Counted from the stretch's first letter, positions 33,293 through 42,799 are shown. The stretch is 64,000 bases of DNA from Rhodanobacter sp. 7MK24 (GCF_014842995.1 NZ_JACYXL010000002.1:248001-312000), one strand, 5' to 3'. Notes: generated by a model from the letters alone, not told the origin. Numbers and translations: made by a program.

Positions 33293-34729
33293 TCAGCCGC
33301 CCCGTTCGAGCCTGCTGTGCCGCATGCCGTAGCCGAGGTAGATCACCATCCCCAGGCTCACCCAGATCAGGAACACCTTCCAGGTGATCGCCGGCAGCTC
33401 CGCCAGCAGCCAGATCGAGAACGCCACGCCGACCAGCGGCACCAGCGGCACCCACGGCGTGCGGAACGCACGGTGCAGGTCCGGCTTGCGCTTGCGCAGT
33501 ATCATTATCGAAGTGCAGATGACGATGAAAGCCGAGAGCACGCCGATGTTCACCAGCTTGGCGACCTCCTCGATCGGCAGCAGCCCGGCCACCAGCGCGG
33601 TGAACACCCCGAGCACCACCGTGGGGCGATGCGGCGTGCCGTAGCGCGGGTGCACCTTGGCGAACCAGGCCGGCAGCAGACCGTCGCGCGACAGCGCGAA
33701 CCAGATGCGCGTGGCGCCCAGCATGAAGGCGAACAGCACGCTGATCAGGCCGAACACCGCCGCCACCGACACCGTCAACGCCACCCAGTGCAGGCCCAGG
33801 CCCTCGAACGCATCGGCTACCGGCGCCGGGGTGTTGAGCGTGGTGTAGCGCGCGATGCCGGTGAGCACCAGCGACACGGCGAGGTACATCGCCATCGAGA
33901 TGCCCAGCGACAGCAGCACCGCGCGCGGCAGGTCGCGTTGCGGGTTCTTGGACTCTTCCGCCGCCGTGGTCAGCGTGTCGTAACCGAACACCGCGAAGAA
34001 CACCACCGCCGCCGCCGTGGCGACACCCTGGAAGCCGAAATGCATCGCACCGTCGGCGCCCATCTCGCGCGCCGGAATGAACGGCGCCCAGTTGCCCGGC
34101 TTCACGTAGAACATGCCGATGCCGATCACCAGCGCCACGGCGGCCACCTTGATCGCCACCACCAGCGTGTTGAAACGCGCACCCCATTCGGTGCGGAAGA
34201 TCAGCAGCGCCGATACACCCAGCGTCACCAGCGCGGCGACCACGTTGAACACATGGCCGTCGCCGGTGCCGATGGCGCCCTGCGCCCAGACCGGAACATG
34301 GATGCCCATGCCGGTAAGCGCCGATTGCACGTATCCCGACCAGCCGATCGCCACCACCGCCACGATCAATGCGTATTCCAGCAGCAGGTCCCAGCCGATC
34401 AGCCACGCGGCCAGCTCGCCGAGTACGGCATAGCCGTAGGTGTAAGCGCTGCCGGTGACCGGGATCATGCCGGCGAACTCGGCATAGCACAGTGCCGCCG
34501 CCGCGCTGGCAATGCCGGCGATCAGGAAGGAGATGATCACCGCCGGGCCGGCGTTCAGCGCCGCCTGCTGGCCCGCCAGCACGAACACGCCCACGCCGAT
34601 GATGCCGCCGATGCCGATGGCTGTGAGCTGCCACAGGCCCAGCACCCGGCGAAAATCGCTGCGTTTGCCCACCTCGCCCTGCAACTGCTCGATGGATTTG
34701 TGGCGGAGCATTTTGCTCAGCAATGACAT
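33293..34729 (-). CDS. APC superfamily amino acid permease
   Basis: 478-residue inner-membrane transporter with about 12 hydrophobic segments. The first helix carries the APC signature (LTAIGIGGIIGVGVFVLAG), and later segments read FFAVFGYDTLTTAAEESKNPQRDLPRA, the conserved loop of the cationic amino acid transporter (CAT/YfnA-like) group. The N terminus resembles proteins annotated as cationic amino acid permeases, but the substrate is uncertain. GGGAG precedes ATG 34729. Its position beside speA, which consumes arginine, is suggestive but the genes are separated by about 400 bp. Confidence 0.9.
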   Translation of the reverse strand: MSLLSKMLRHKSIEQLQGEVGKRSDFRRVLGLWQLTAIGIGGIIGVGVFVLAGQQAALNAGPAVIISFLIAGIASAAAALCYAEFAGMIPVTGSAYTYGYAVLGELAAWLIGWDLLLEYALIVAVVAIGWSGYVQSALTGMGIHVPVWAQGAIGTGDGHVFNVVAALVTLGVSALLIFRTEWGARFNTLVVAIKVAAVALVIGIGMFYVKPGNWAPFIPAREMGADGAMHFGFQGVATAAAVVFFAVFGYDTLTTAAEESKNPQRDLPRAVLLSLGISMAMYLAVSLVLTGIARYTTLNTPAPVADAFEGLGLHWVALTVSVAAVFGLISVLFAFMLGATRIWFALSRDGLLPAWFAKVHPRYGTPHRPTVVLGVFTALVAGLLPIEEVAKLVNIGVLSAFIVICTSIMILRKRKPDLHRAFRTPWVPLVPLVGVAFSIWLLAELPAITWKVFLIWVSLGMVIYLGYGMRHSRLERGG

Positions 34730-35125
34730 GGCGCACTCCCGCGGAAGACCGGCGGATCATAGCGAATCGCGGGGGCGGGTCATGGGCTGGCGGTCATACC
34801 GGGCCCTCCCGCCCGCTGCGATGCCCTTTGGCGCCCATGGAATCTCCGCGCAGCTCGCAGCGGTAATGACGAAGGTGTCAGCCTTCAGCACCAGGATATG
34901 GCATGGCCGCATCGGCCATTGCATAGGCAGGAGCTGCCCTTCGACAGGGTTGCTGGCAATGCCGGCGCATCGGGCCTCTACCTGGTCACCTTTGCCTTGG
35001 CCCTGCATGACAAGGCGGCTCGGACGCGGCAGACGTCCGAAACCGTTTCGCTTCTTGCAACAGTCCGCTCGTCCCGCAAGCTGAAGCGGGAGGTTGAGTT
35101 ATCGAACGGGTTCTCGGCGCGTGTC
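34730..35125. other. Intergenic stretch without recognised genes
   Basis: 396 bp between the permease start and the speA stop, both on the minus strand. It should hold the permease promoter and perhaps a speA terminator, but I see no strong hairpin. Short open frames show no recognisable protein. Confidence 0.45.
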
Positions 35126-37003
35126 TCAGGCGAGATAGGTATAGGCCATGAGTCCACCGTCCAGCGCAGCATAGAGCGCCTCGGCCTCGCCGCTCACGAC
35201 GCCTGCGGCGGCGATGCGTTCGCGGTAGCTGGCACGCAACGCGGCGAGGTCGTAGCCCACGTAGTCCAGCATCAGGTCGGTCGTGTCGCCGCGGCGCTTG
35301 TGCGCGAACACGTAACCGTCGCCATCCACACGCACGTTCACCGCATCGGTGTCGCCGAACAGATTGTGGATGTCGCCCAGCGTTTCCTGATAGGCACCCA
35401 CCATGAAGATGCCGAGGCAATAGCTCTCGCCTTCCTTCAACGCGTGCAGCGGCAACGAGACGTCCACGCCCTCGGCATCCACGTAATGGTCGATGCGGCC
35501 GTCGGAATCGCAGGTCAGGTCGACGATCGCGCCGCGCCGCGTCGGCTGCTCGTCCAGCCGCGCGATGGGCGCGATCGGGAATATCTGCTCGATCGCCCAG
35601 ATGTCGGGCACCGACTCGAATACCGAGAAGTTGACGAAATACTTGTCCACCAGCTTCTCGTCCAGCTCGTCCAGCGCGGCGCGATGCGAACGCTCGCCGG
35701 GCAGCAGGCGCGCGCGCACCGCGTTGGCGATGGCGTAGTACATCTCGTCCAGCCGCGCGCGGTCGGCCAGCGCGAGCTGGCCCAGCGCGTAGAGTGTCTG
35801 GCCTTCGGCAAGGTGATGCTGGGCTTCGTGGAACAGCTCAAGCGCCGGGCGTCGGTCGAGTTCGTCGTGCACCTCGCGCAGGCGGCGCAGCACCGCCGGT
35901 TCGTGGGCGCCCGGTGCGGGGATCGCGCCTTGCGGCACCTCCTCGACCTCGCTCACGTTGACCACCAGCACGGCGTGGTGCGCGGTCATCGCGCGGCCGG
36001 CCTCGGTGAGGATATGCGGCGCCTTGAGGCCTTCCGCCTCCACCGCCTCGGCCAGCGACTGCACGATGGTCGCGGCGTACTGCTCGATCGAGTAGTTGAT
36101 CGAGTTGTGGCTGCGCGAGCGCGAGCCTTCGTAGTCGACGCCCAGGCCGCCGCCCACGTCGACGATCTCCAGCGGCACGCCCATGCGGGTGAGCTCGACG
36201 AAGTAGCGGGTGGCCTCGCGCATGCCGTTGGCGATGTCGCGCACGTTGGAGATCTGCGAGCCCATGTGGAAATGCTGCAGCTTCAGCGTGTGCTTGAGGC
36301 CGGCCTTGTCCAGCCGCTCGATCAGGGTGAGCACCTGCGCCGGCGACAGCCCGAACTTGCCTTTGTCGCCGCCGGTGTTCTGCCATTTGCCGGCACCGAT
36401 GGAAGCCAGGCGCACGCGCACGCCGAGCAGCGGCTCCACGCCCAGGGCCTGGGCCTCGGCGAACACATGGTCCAGCTCGGAGAGCTTCTCGATCACGATA
36501 TGCACGCGCAGGCCGAGCTTCAGCCCGATCAGCGCGAGTCGGATGTATTCGCGATCCTTGTAGCCGTTGCAGATCACGATGGAGCCGGGCCGCGCCATCG
36601 CCAGCACGGCCATCAGCTCGGGCTTGGAACCGGCCTCGAGGCCGAACCCCTCGGTGCCGGCAGCCACCAGCTCGCCTGCCACGCCGCGCTGCTGGTTCAC
36701 CTTGATCGGGTAGATGGCCGTATAGCCGCCCGCGTAGTTCCATTCGCTGATGGCCTTGGCGAACGCACCTTGTAGGCGCGCGAGGCGGTCGGCCAGGATG
36801 TCCGGGAAGCGCACCAGCAGCGGCAGGCGCAGGCCTTCGGCGCAGGCGCGCGCCACGATGGCCGGCAGCGACAGTGCGGGGCCGCGCGTCCCGTGCGGTT
36901 GTATCGCGATCTCGCCGGTGTCGCTGACATCGACGTAACCGTCGCTCCAATGGGTTACGGCGTAGGTATGGCGGGCATCGGCCACGGTCCAGGGCTTCGA
37001 CAT
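35126..37003 (-). CDS. speA: Biosynthetic arginine decarboxylase
   Basis: 625-residue PLP enzyme converting arginine to agmatine, the first step of a polyamine route. The alanine-racemase-like barrel carries the PLP lysine, Lys101, in YPIKVNQQRG. The family motifs HFHMGSQI and DVGGGLGVDY follow, and a C-terminal beta-domain contains DLTCDSDGRIDHYVD. Length and layout match SpeA rather than ornithine or lysine decarboxylases. ATG 37003 is preceded by AAGGAGA. It is transcribed divergently from speE, pairing the two polyamine genes. Confidence 0.96.
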   Translation of the reverse strand: MSKPWTVADARHTYAVTHWSDGYVDVSDTGEIAIQPHGTRGPALSLPAIVARACAEGLRLPLLVRFPDILADRLARLQGAFAKAISEWNYAGGYTAIYPIKVNQQRGVAGELVAAGTEGFGLEAGSKPELMAVLAMARPGSIVICNGYKDREYIRLALIGLKLGLRVHIVIEKLSELDHVFAEAQALGVEPLLGVRVRLASIGAGKWQNTGGDKGKFGLSPAQVLTLIERLDKAGLKHTLKLQHFHMGSQISNVRDIANGMREATRYFVELTRMGVPLEIVDVGGGLGVDYEGSRSRSHNSINYSIEQYAATIVQSLAEAVEAEGLKAPHILTEAGRAMTAHHAVLVVNVSEVEEVPQGAIPAPGAHEPAVLRRLREVHDELDRRPALELFHEAQHHLAEGQTLYALGQLALADRARLDEMYYAIANAVRARLLPGERSHRAALDELDEKLVDKYFVNFSVFESVPDIWAIEQIFPIAPIARLDEQPTRRGAIVDLTCDSDGRIDHYVDAEGVDVSLPLHALKEGESYCLGIFMVGAYQETLGDIHNLFGDTDAVNVRVDGDGYVFAHKRRGDTTDLMLDYVGYDLAALRASYRERIAAAGVVSGEAEALYAALDGGLMAYTYLA

Positions 37004-37117
37004 GGGAATGTCTCCTTGTGCAAACGGAAAGAAGGCATGTCGTCGCAGCGGCGAGCCTTGACGCAACTAAGCACGAAGGGCCGGAAGCCTCGCACGCCGC
37101 GGGGCCGATCGCACCAG

Positions 37118-37138
37118 CCGGTACGCGCCGCGTACCGG
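37118..37138. promoter_or_regulatory. Palindrome in the speA/speE divergent promoter
   Basis: CCGGTACGCG and its exact complement CGCGTACCGG are separated by one base. It lies midway between the two divergent start codons, a good place for a shared operator. No binding protein is known to me for this sequence. Confidence 0.5.
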
Positions 37139-37217
37139 AGGCGCCATTGTAACAGCCCATGCGCGACAGCTCGGCTACAATACGCGGCCAAACTTCGCGC
37201 CTGACCCAGGAACACCC

Positions 37218-38072
37218 ATGTCGCAGCAGATCAGCTGGTTCACCGAGGCCCACCAGGCCTCCGGCTCCTCCATCGGCTTCCGCACCGAGCAACTGCTGCA
37301 CGCGGAGAAGACCCCGTTCCAGACCATCGAGATCCACCAGACCACCGACTGGGGCAAGTTGATGGTGATCGACGGCTGCGTGATGCTCACCAGCCGCGAC
37401 AACTTCCTCTATCACGAGATGATGACCCATCCGGCGCTGTTCACCCATGCGCGCGCCAAGCGCGTGGTGATCATCGGCGGCGGAGACTGCGGCACGTTGC
37501 GCGAAGTGCTCAAGCACGAAGAGGTGGAGCACGCGGTGCAGGTGGAGATCGACGAGCGCGTCACGCGCCTCGCCGAGCAATACTTCCCCGAGCTGTGCGA
37601 ATCCAACAGCGATCCGCGCGCCGAGTTGCTGTTCATCGACGGCATCAAGTACATGGCCGAGGCCGAGCCGGAGTCGATCGACCTGGTGATCGTGGACTCC
37701 ACCGACCCTGTGGGCCCGGCCGAAGGCCTGTTCAACGCCGCGTTCTACGCCAGCTGCTTCAAGGCCCTGCGCCACGGCGGCCTGCTGGTGCAGCAGAGCG
37801 AATCGCCGCTGGCGCACATCGAACTCATCAAGTCGATGCGTGCGGCGATGCGCACGGCCGGTTTCAGCGCGGTGAAGACTCTGCCGTTCCCGCAACCCTG
37901 CTACCCCACCGGCTGGTGGAGCTGCACGATGGCGCGCAAGGGCGGCGACCTCAGCGGCTTCCGCGAGCGCGGCGCCCTGAGCAAGAACTTCCCCACCAGG
38001 TACTACAACGCCGAGATCCACAAGGCCGCGCTGGCCCAGCCGGAATTCATGCGCGAAGCTTTTGGCGAATAA
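37218..38072 (+). CDS. speE: Polyamine aminopropyltransferase (spermidine synthase)
   Basis: 284-residue enzyme that transfers an aminopropyl group from decarboxylated SAM to putrescine. The Rossmann-like methyltransferase fold shows VVIIGGGDCGTLREVLKH for cofactor binding and the catalytic segment VIVDSTDPVGPAEGLF with the key Asp residues. An N-terminal beta-strand domain (ISWFTEAHQ, TIEIHQTTDWGKLMVIDGC) is typical. It is divergent from speA. The stop codon lies within the loop of a 12-bp hairpin. Confidence 0.97.
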   Translation: MSQQISWFTEAHQASGSSIGFRTEQLLHAEKTPFQTIEIHQTTDWGKLMVIDGCVMLTSRDNFLYHEMMTHPALFTHARAKRVVIIGGGDCGTLREVLKHEEVEHAVQVEIDERVTRLAEQYFPELCESNSDPRAELLFIDGIKYMAEAEPESIDLVIVDSTDPVGPAEGLFNAAFYASCFKALRHGGLLVQQSESPLAHIELIKSMRAAMRTAGFSAVKTLPFPQPCYPTGWWSCTMARKGGDLSGFRERGALSKNFPTRYYNAEIHKAALAQPEFMREAFGE

Positions 38073-38084
38073 GCCAAAAGCTTC
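38055..38084 (+). terminator. Hairpin enclosing the speE stop codon
   Basis: GAAGCTTTTGGC and its exact complement flank the 6-nt loop GAATAA, which contains the speE stop codon (38070-38072). There is no following U-tract. It may protect the mRNA end or slow termination of translation. Confidence 0.5.
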
Positions 38085-38175
38085 AAATAGACATGGTACG
38101 GATCGCCGAAGCGTGGCTTAAAGCAAGCGCGCTCTGATGGTGCCTGGGTTCACCTCGATCCAGCAGTTTCACCCC

Positions 38176-38370
38176 TCAAAACAGCTTGGCCCGCTCCTTG
38201 GGCAGCAGCACCAGGACCAGGGTCGTCAGCGGGCCGAACAACAAGGACAACAGGAACCACCGCAGGCCGCTGCGGTTCTTGCCTTGAGCCAGCCCCGCGT
38301 TGATCAGCGCCAACGTGCCCCAGCCGACAAACCACGGCGCGCCATCGGCAAAACTGGAAAAATGAGCCAC
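38176..38370 (-). CDS. Small membrane protein of unknown function
   Basis: 64-residue protein. GTG 38370 follows GGAGGA by five bases, a strong site that decides the start. Two hydrophobic stretches, WFVGWGTLALINAGLA and RWFLLSLLFGPLTTLVLVLLP, frame a polar turn with GKNRSG, giving a helical hairpin in the inner membrane with a basic C terminus. Similar short proteins with the G-R-S-x-x-x-W-F-x-L-S-L-L-F-G-P pattern occur widely in proteobacteria, without known role. Confidence 0.65.
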   Translation of the reverse strand: MAHFSSFADGAPWFVGWGTLALINAGLAQGKNRSGLRWFLLSLLFGPLTTLVLVLLPKERAKLF

Positions 38371-38545
38371 GACTATCCTCCGCCCCCTGTAGTGGGTGGA
38401 GCGCGCACGCGCGCAATCGAGCGGACATCCTAACAACACGGCCCGACATGAGGCCGCTGCAGCGGCGCGGGGCTCAGAAATCGTTCAGAGCATCCTCAAG
38501 GCACGGCCGCTAAGCTGGCGGCTTCATCGATTGCTGGAGCACCTC

Positions 38546-39607
38546 ATGCGTGGATGGCATTGCCTCGCCCTTGCCGGCGCCCTGTCGCTGGTTGCCGCGA
38601 CTGCGGCGGCGGACGATACGAACCCACCCGCCGCTGCTTCGGCCCCGGCCATTGCCAACGATGCGCGCGACCAGGCGCTGCAATCGTTCCAGCGCGACAT
38701 GGTCAGCGTGCTCGCATTGCGCGCCACGGCGGAGCCGCTGCTGGGTGCGGCCTTGCTGGCCCGCCCGTTGTCCAACCCGAGCAAGACCGGCAGCTTTCAC
38801 GCGTTGATCAACCGAGCCGCCGCGGCCGACGATTCCGGCCCCGCCGTGCAATGGGTGCGCCTCGCCGACTGCGACGCGAAGGCCGACGCCTGCCCCAACG
38901 CCACCGCGTTGCGCAAGCTGACGGAGGAAGCGCCGGACAATGCCGCGGTGTGGCTGCTCAAGCTGGGCATCGACACGCGCGACATGAAGGCCAAGTCCAC
39001 GCGCGAGGATCTCGCCAAGGCTGCCAACAGCAAGATCTATGACGACTACGCCGGCAACAGCCTCACCGCGCTGGCCAACGTCGTGGATGCGTTGCCCCCG
39101 CCGCCGGCCACGCAGGGCGCAGCCGGACCCGCCGGTGTACAGGCACTGATCGTGCTCGCCAACGCCCGGCTGCAACCGCAGCCTGCGCTGCCGGTGGTGG
39201 CCAAGCTGTGCGAAGGCGCAGGCGGCGACGATGCCCTCAAGGCTGACTGCCTCAAGCTGGCCAAACTGCTCGGATGGGGTTCCAGCCCGCTGTCGCGTTC
39301 GCTGGGGCTGCATCTGTTCGAGACCCTCGGCGACGCCACCGAGCAGGCAACCGCCCAACAGCAGCGCCGCGACCTGATCTGGCAGGTGCAGAACTATTCG
39401 CAGCTGGCGCTGCACGCGCAGGACGATCCCACGGTGGCACAGCTGCTGTTGGCAACCGCGAGGCAGGGCGGTGCCGAGATGAGCCAGATCGCCACCGTGC
39501 TGCGTACCCGTGGCGTCTCGATCACCGCCCCCGGCAGCTGGCAGCCGCAACCCCAGTCGCCCGATGCCGCGCAACAGGACACCTCTGCATCGGCACACTC
39601 CCCTTGA
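38546..39607 (+). CDS. Exported protein of unknown function, Ala-rich
   Basis: 353-residue protein with signal peptide MRGWHCLALAGALSLVAATAAADD and TGGAGC before ATG 38546. The mature part is almost entirely alpha-helical and Ala/Leu-rich, with features of TPR or Sel1-like helical repeats (AVWLLKLGIDTRDM, ALIVLANARLQPQPALPVVAKLCEG). Four Cys residues (CDAKADAC, KLCEG, ADCLKLAK) could form disulfides. I do not recognise a family. It begins a run of four co-directional genes with parA-like, sixA and phospholipase D genes. Confidence 0.65.
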   Translation: MRGWHCLALAGALSLVAATAAADDTNPPAAASAPAIANDARDQALQSFQRDMVSVLALRATAEPLLGAALLARPLSNPSKTGSFHALINRAAAADDSGPAVQWVRLADCDAKADACPNATALRKLTEEAPDNAAVWLLKLGIDTRDMKAKSTREDLAKAANSKIYDDYAGNSLTALANVVDALPPPPATQGAAGPAGVQALIVLANARLQPQPALPVVAKLCEGAGGDDALKADCLKLAKLLGWGSSPLSRSLGLHLFETLGDATEQATAQQQRRDLIWQVQNYSQLALHAQDDPTVAQLLLATARQGGAEMSQIATVLRTRGVSITAPGSWQPQPQSPDAAQQDTSASAHSP

Positions 39608-39656
39608 TCGCTCATAGCGGGTAGGCTTGCGCCAACCTTCGCGACGAGGTGTCCCA

Positions 39657-40289
39657 ATGCTTACGACGCTGGTGGCAAGCAGCAAGGGCGGGTGCGGCAA
39701 AAGCACGCTGGCGACGCAACTGGCCTCACATTGGGCACAGGCGGGGCAGAACACCACCATCGTGGACGCCGATCGGCAGGGTTCCAGCTACCGCTGGGCC
39801 AGCCGCCGTCCCGACAACGTGCCCGGAGTACTGGGCCTGGAAGGCGGCCGCAAGGCGCTGCAGAAGGTGCCCGCCGACACCCAGCAGCTGCTGATCGACA
39901 CCCCGGCCGGCGTCGGCGAGCGCGAGCTGGAACCCTTCATCGACGTGGCCAACGTGTTGCTGGTGCCGGTATTGCCGTCCAGCTTCGACCTCGACGCCAC
40001 CGCCCGCTTCCTCGGCGAATTGCAGGACATCAAGCGCGTCCGCAACGGCAAACTTCCGGTGGCCTTGGTGGCGAACCGCCTCAAGCCGTGGACGCGAGCC
40101 AGTCAGGACGCAGTGGAGCAACTCGCCGCCGCGTCGCCCTTCCCCGTCGTTGCCCAGTTGCGGGACAGCCAGGCCTATGTGCTGCTTGCCGCGCTAGGCA
40201 AGGGTATCTTCGACTACCAGTCAGAGCAGGTGCGCAACCACCAGGAAGACTGGAAGCCGCTGCTGCGCTGGATCAAGCGCCAGGCCTGA
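39657..40289 (+). CDS. ParA family ATPase, orphan
   Basis: 210-residue small P-loop ATPase of the ParA/MinD group. The deviant Walker A motif KGGCGKST lies at residues 10-17 with the signature Lys10. IVDADRQGSS is the A-prime motif, and LIDTPAGVG resembles Walker B. C-terminal switch residues follow in LVANRLKPWTR. No ParB gene or centromere-like repeats are nearby, so this is an orphan, possibly positioning another protein complex. It starts 49 bp after the helical exported protein. ATG 39657 aligns the P-loop correctly near the N terminus. Confidence 0.9.
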   Translation: MLTTLVASSKGGCGKSTLATQLASHWAQAGQNTTIVDADRQGSSYRWASRRPDNVPGVLGLEGGRKALQKVPADTQQLLIDTPAGVGERELEPFIDVANVLLVPVLPSSFDLDATARFLGELQDIKRVRNGKLPVALVANRLKPWTRASQDAVEQLAAASPFPVVAQLRDSQAYVLLAALGKGIFDYQSEQVRNHQEDWKPLLRWIKRQA

Positions 40290-40311
40290 CCCTCATCTAC
40301 CGGAGCCGTCC

Positions 40312-40785
40312 ATGCACGAACTGATCCTGCTGCGCCACGCCGAAGCCCTGCCCGCCGACGGCGGCGACGACCGTCAACGCGCGCTGAGCGAACACGGCCA
40401 GCGCGAGGCGCAGGATGCCGGCACATGGCTGGCCAGCCACGGTGCGCAACCCCAGCGCGTGCTTTGCTCGCCCGCGCGCCGCACCATGGAAACTGCGAAA
40501 TTGGCATTGGCCGCGCTGGGCAGCGCCCCCCCGCTGCAGGAAGCCGGCGAGATCTACGACGCCACGCCTGGCGAACTGCTGGCCCTGCTCGACCAGCACG
40601 CCGACGCCGGCACCGTGATGCTGGTAGGCCATAACCCGGGCATCGAACGGCTGGTGGCGCTGCTCGTGGAAGGCCGCTCCGACGAGTTCCGCGGCATGCC
40701 GCCGGGCGGCCTCGCGGTGTTGCACCTGAGCGGCCCGCTGGAGCCGGCCTGCGCGCGACTGGATGCGTTCTGGTCCCCGCGCTGA
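40312..40785 (+). CDS. sixA: Phosphohistidine phosphatase
   Basis: 157-residue histidine phosphatase (RHG family). The catalytic His is in LILLRHAEALP, the partner Arg in CSPARRTMETA, and the second His in MLVGHNPGIERL. The short length and the layout match SixA, which removes phosphate from histidine residues of phosphorelay or PTS proteins such as NPr in E. coli. CGGAG lies upstream of ATG 40312. It follows the ParA-like gene by 22 bp and is probably in one transcript with it. Confidence 0.9.
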   Translation: MHELILLRHAEALPADGGDDRQRALSEHGQREAQDAGTWLASHGAQPQRVLCSPARRTMETAKLALAALGSAPPLQEAGEIYDATPGELLALLDQHADAGTVMLVGHNPGIERLVALLVEGRSDEFRGMPPGGLAVLHLSGPLEPACARLDAFWSPR

Positions 40786-40897
40786 ATCCGGTAACGGCAA
40801 AACGCACCCCTTCGACTCCGCGCCCCCGGTGCTACGCCCAGGACGAATGGATTTTGGGATAGCTTCCACCACACGCCCGGGGCATCACGCCTCGCCC

Positions 40898-42799
40898 ATG
40901 CCATCGTTCATGTCGTTTCGCCGGTTATCGCTGCTTCCCGTCCTGCTGATCATCGTGCTGCTGCAAGGCTGCACGCTGAGCCGCGCGCAGATCCGCGAAG
41001 CCGGTGACATCGTTGCCGCCAGTCCCAACCGCGCGGACACCTGCCAGCAGGCCGACCACTGCGCCAAACCGTCGCCCCTGCTGGCTGCCGCCCAGCAGGC
41101 GCTGGCCGACTCCACACCCGACCACCCGGTCAACACCGTCACTCTGCTCGACGACAGCGAAGCCGCGCTGGCCGCACGGATCAATCTGATCCACGCCGCG
41201 CAGCACAGCATCGACGTGCAGACCTACATCTGGGACGAGGACGACGTCGGCCAGCTGGTGCTCAACGAGCTGGTGCAGGCTGCACGGCGCGGCGTGAAGG
41301 TGCATATCCTCGCCGACCAGCTGTTTTCCTTCGGCGACCTCGCGCTGCTCGACCGCCTCGCCCGGGTCAGCCCTAACCTCGAAGTGAAGCTGTACAACCC
41401 CACCTTCCATGATGCCCAGACGCCACCGCTGCAGTTCGCCGCCGGCGTGCTGTGCTGCTTCATGAAGTTCAACCAGCGCATGCACAACAAGCTGATGCTG
41501 GTGGACGATGTCATCGGCATCACCGGCGGCCGCAACTACCAGAACCGCTACTTCAACTGGGACCCCGACTTCGACTATCTCGACCGCGACGTGATGGCCG
41601 GAGGCCCGGTGGGCAAGGAGATGGCCGACAGCTTCGCGCTGTTCTGGAACCACAAGCGCTCGGTGCCGCTGATCCGCCTGCGCGACGTCAACCGGCGCAT
41701 CCGCAGCGACAGCGCGCCACCCGGCTGGCTCGCACCGACCTATACCGACCCCGCGCGCGTGGCGCGCCTGCTGTCCGACGCGGAAGACCCCGACTGGCTC
41801 GCCGCGTGGATCGGCGACGACACCTTGCGCGTCAGCCAGGTGAACTACTTCAGCGACCTGCCAGCCAAGACCGACGAGCCGCACAAGCGCGACGCCCGCG
41901 ATTTCACCGTCCAGCTGATGCGCATGGTCGCCGATGCCAAACACGAGGTGGTGCTGCAGACGCCCTACCTCGTGATGAGCCGCCGCGCGCAGGACATCTT
42001 CAAGAAACTGCACAAGCAGAATCCGTCGCCCGACATCATCGTCTCCACCAACTCGCTGGCCGCCACCGACGCCTTCGCGGTCTACGCGCTGTCCTACAAG
42101 CATCGCCGCCGTTACCTCACCGAATACGGCTTCCAGATCCATGAACTCAAGCCGCATGCCGACAGCGCCGAGGAAGCGTTCGAGGAGGCACGCGACGCCG
42201 GGGACGACAATCCCGCCGACACGTCCATCGCACAGGCGGACAAGAGACGCCGTTTCCCCGGCAACGAGCGCCGCCCCGGCATGTTCGGCAGCGGCGGCAG
42301 GCGCAACCGCCCGGCGCCCCTGCACAGCAGCGGACGCCGCTACAGCCTGCATGCCAAATCGATGGTGGTGGACGACAGCTTCGCCATGGTCGGCTCGCAC
42401 AACTTCGACCCGCGTTCCGACCACTACAACACCGAAGCCGGCGTGATCGTGCAGGACCCGCGCTTCGCCAGCCAGGTGCGCGACTCCATCCTCGAAGACA
42501 CCCTCCCGCAGAACGCCTGGACCATCGGCAAGCGCGAACCAAGCATCCCCGTGCTCGGCGACATCAGTCTCGCCATCGGCGACGTCTCCGCACGCCTGCC
42601 CCTGTTCGACCTGTGGCCGTTCCGCTATGCCACCAGCTACGAAATCAAGCCTGGCTGCGGGCCGCTCGCACCCGACAATCCGAAGTTCCAGCAGTGCTAC
42701 ACGCCCGTGGGGGACTTCCCCGACGTGGCGATCTCGCCGAAATTGATCTATACGCGATTGATTACGGCATTTGGTGCGGGGGTGAAGGGGATTCTGTGA
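40898..42799 (+). CDS. Phospholipase D-family lipoprotein (cardiolipin synthase C-like)
   Basis: 633-residue protein with two HKD motifs: His196 in MHNKLMLVDDVIGITGGRNY and His485 in LHAKSMVVDDSFAMVGSHNFDPRS. The PLD pair joins phospholipids or cleaves phosphodiesters. Starting at ATG 40898, a hydrophobic signal ends with LLQGC (Cys25), a lipobox, so it is likely anchored in the outer membrane or periplasmic face. An acidic and then Arg-rich insertion (about residues 420-480) precedes the second HKD motif. The layout resembles ClsC; upstream in-frame ATGs at 40847 and 40763 are less likely. Confidence 0.87.
   Translation: MPSFMSFRRLSLLPVLLIIVLLQGCTLSRAQIREAGDIVAASPNRADTCQQADHCAKPSPLLAAAQQALADSTPDHPVNTVTLLDDSEAALAARINLIHAAQHSIDVQTYIWDEDDVGQLVLNELVQAARRGVKVHILADQLFSFGDLALLDRLARVSPNLEVKLYNPTFHDAQTPPLQFAAGVLCCFMKFNQRMHNKLMLVDDVIGITGGRNYQNRYFNWDPDFDYLDRDVMAGGPVGKEMADSFALFWNHKRSVPLIRLRDVNRRIRSDSAPPGWLAPTYTDPARVARLLSDAEDPDWLAAWIGDDTLRVSQVNYFSDLPAKTDEPHKRDARDFTVQLMRMVADAKHEVVLQTPYLVMSRRAQDIFKKLHKQNPSPDIIVSTNSLAATDAFAVYALSYKHRRRYLTEYGFQIHELKPHADSAEEAFEEARDAGDDNPADTSIAQADKRRRFPGNERRPGMFGSGGRRNRPAPLHSSGRRYSLHAKSMVVDDSFAMVGSHNFDPRSDHYNTEAGVIVQDPRFASQVRDSILEDTLPQNAWTIGKREPSIPVLGDISLAIGDVSARLPLFDLWPFRYATSYEIKPGCGPLAPDNPKFQQCYTPVGDFPDVAISPKLIYTRLITAFGAGVKGIL

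Noticed and set aside
34757-35008. Minus-strand frame of 83 codons between permease and speA
   Set aside because: No good ribosome binding site, no signal or domain pattern, and it fills only part of an otherwise plain spacer.
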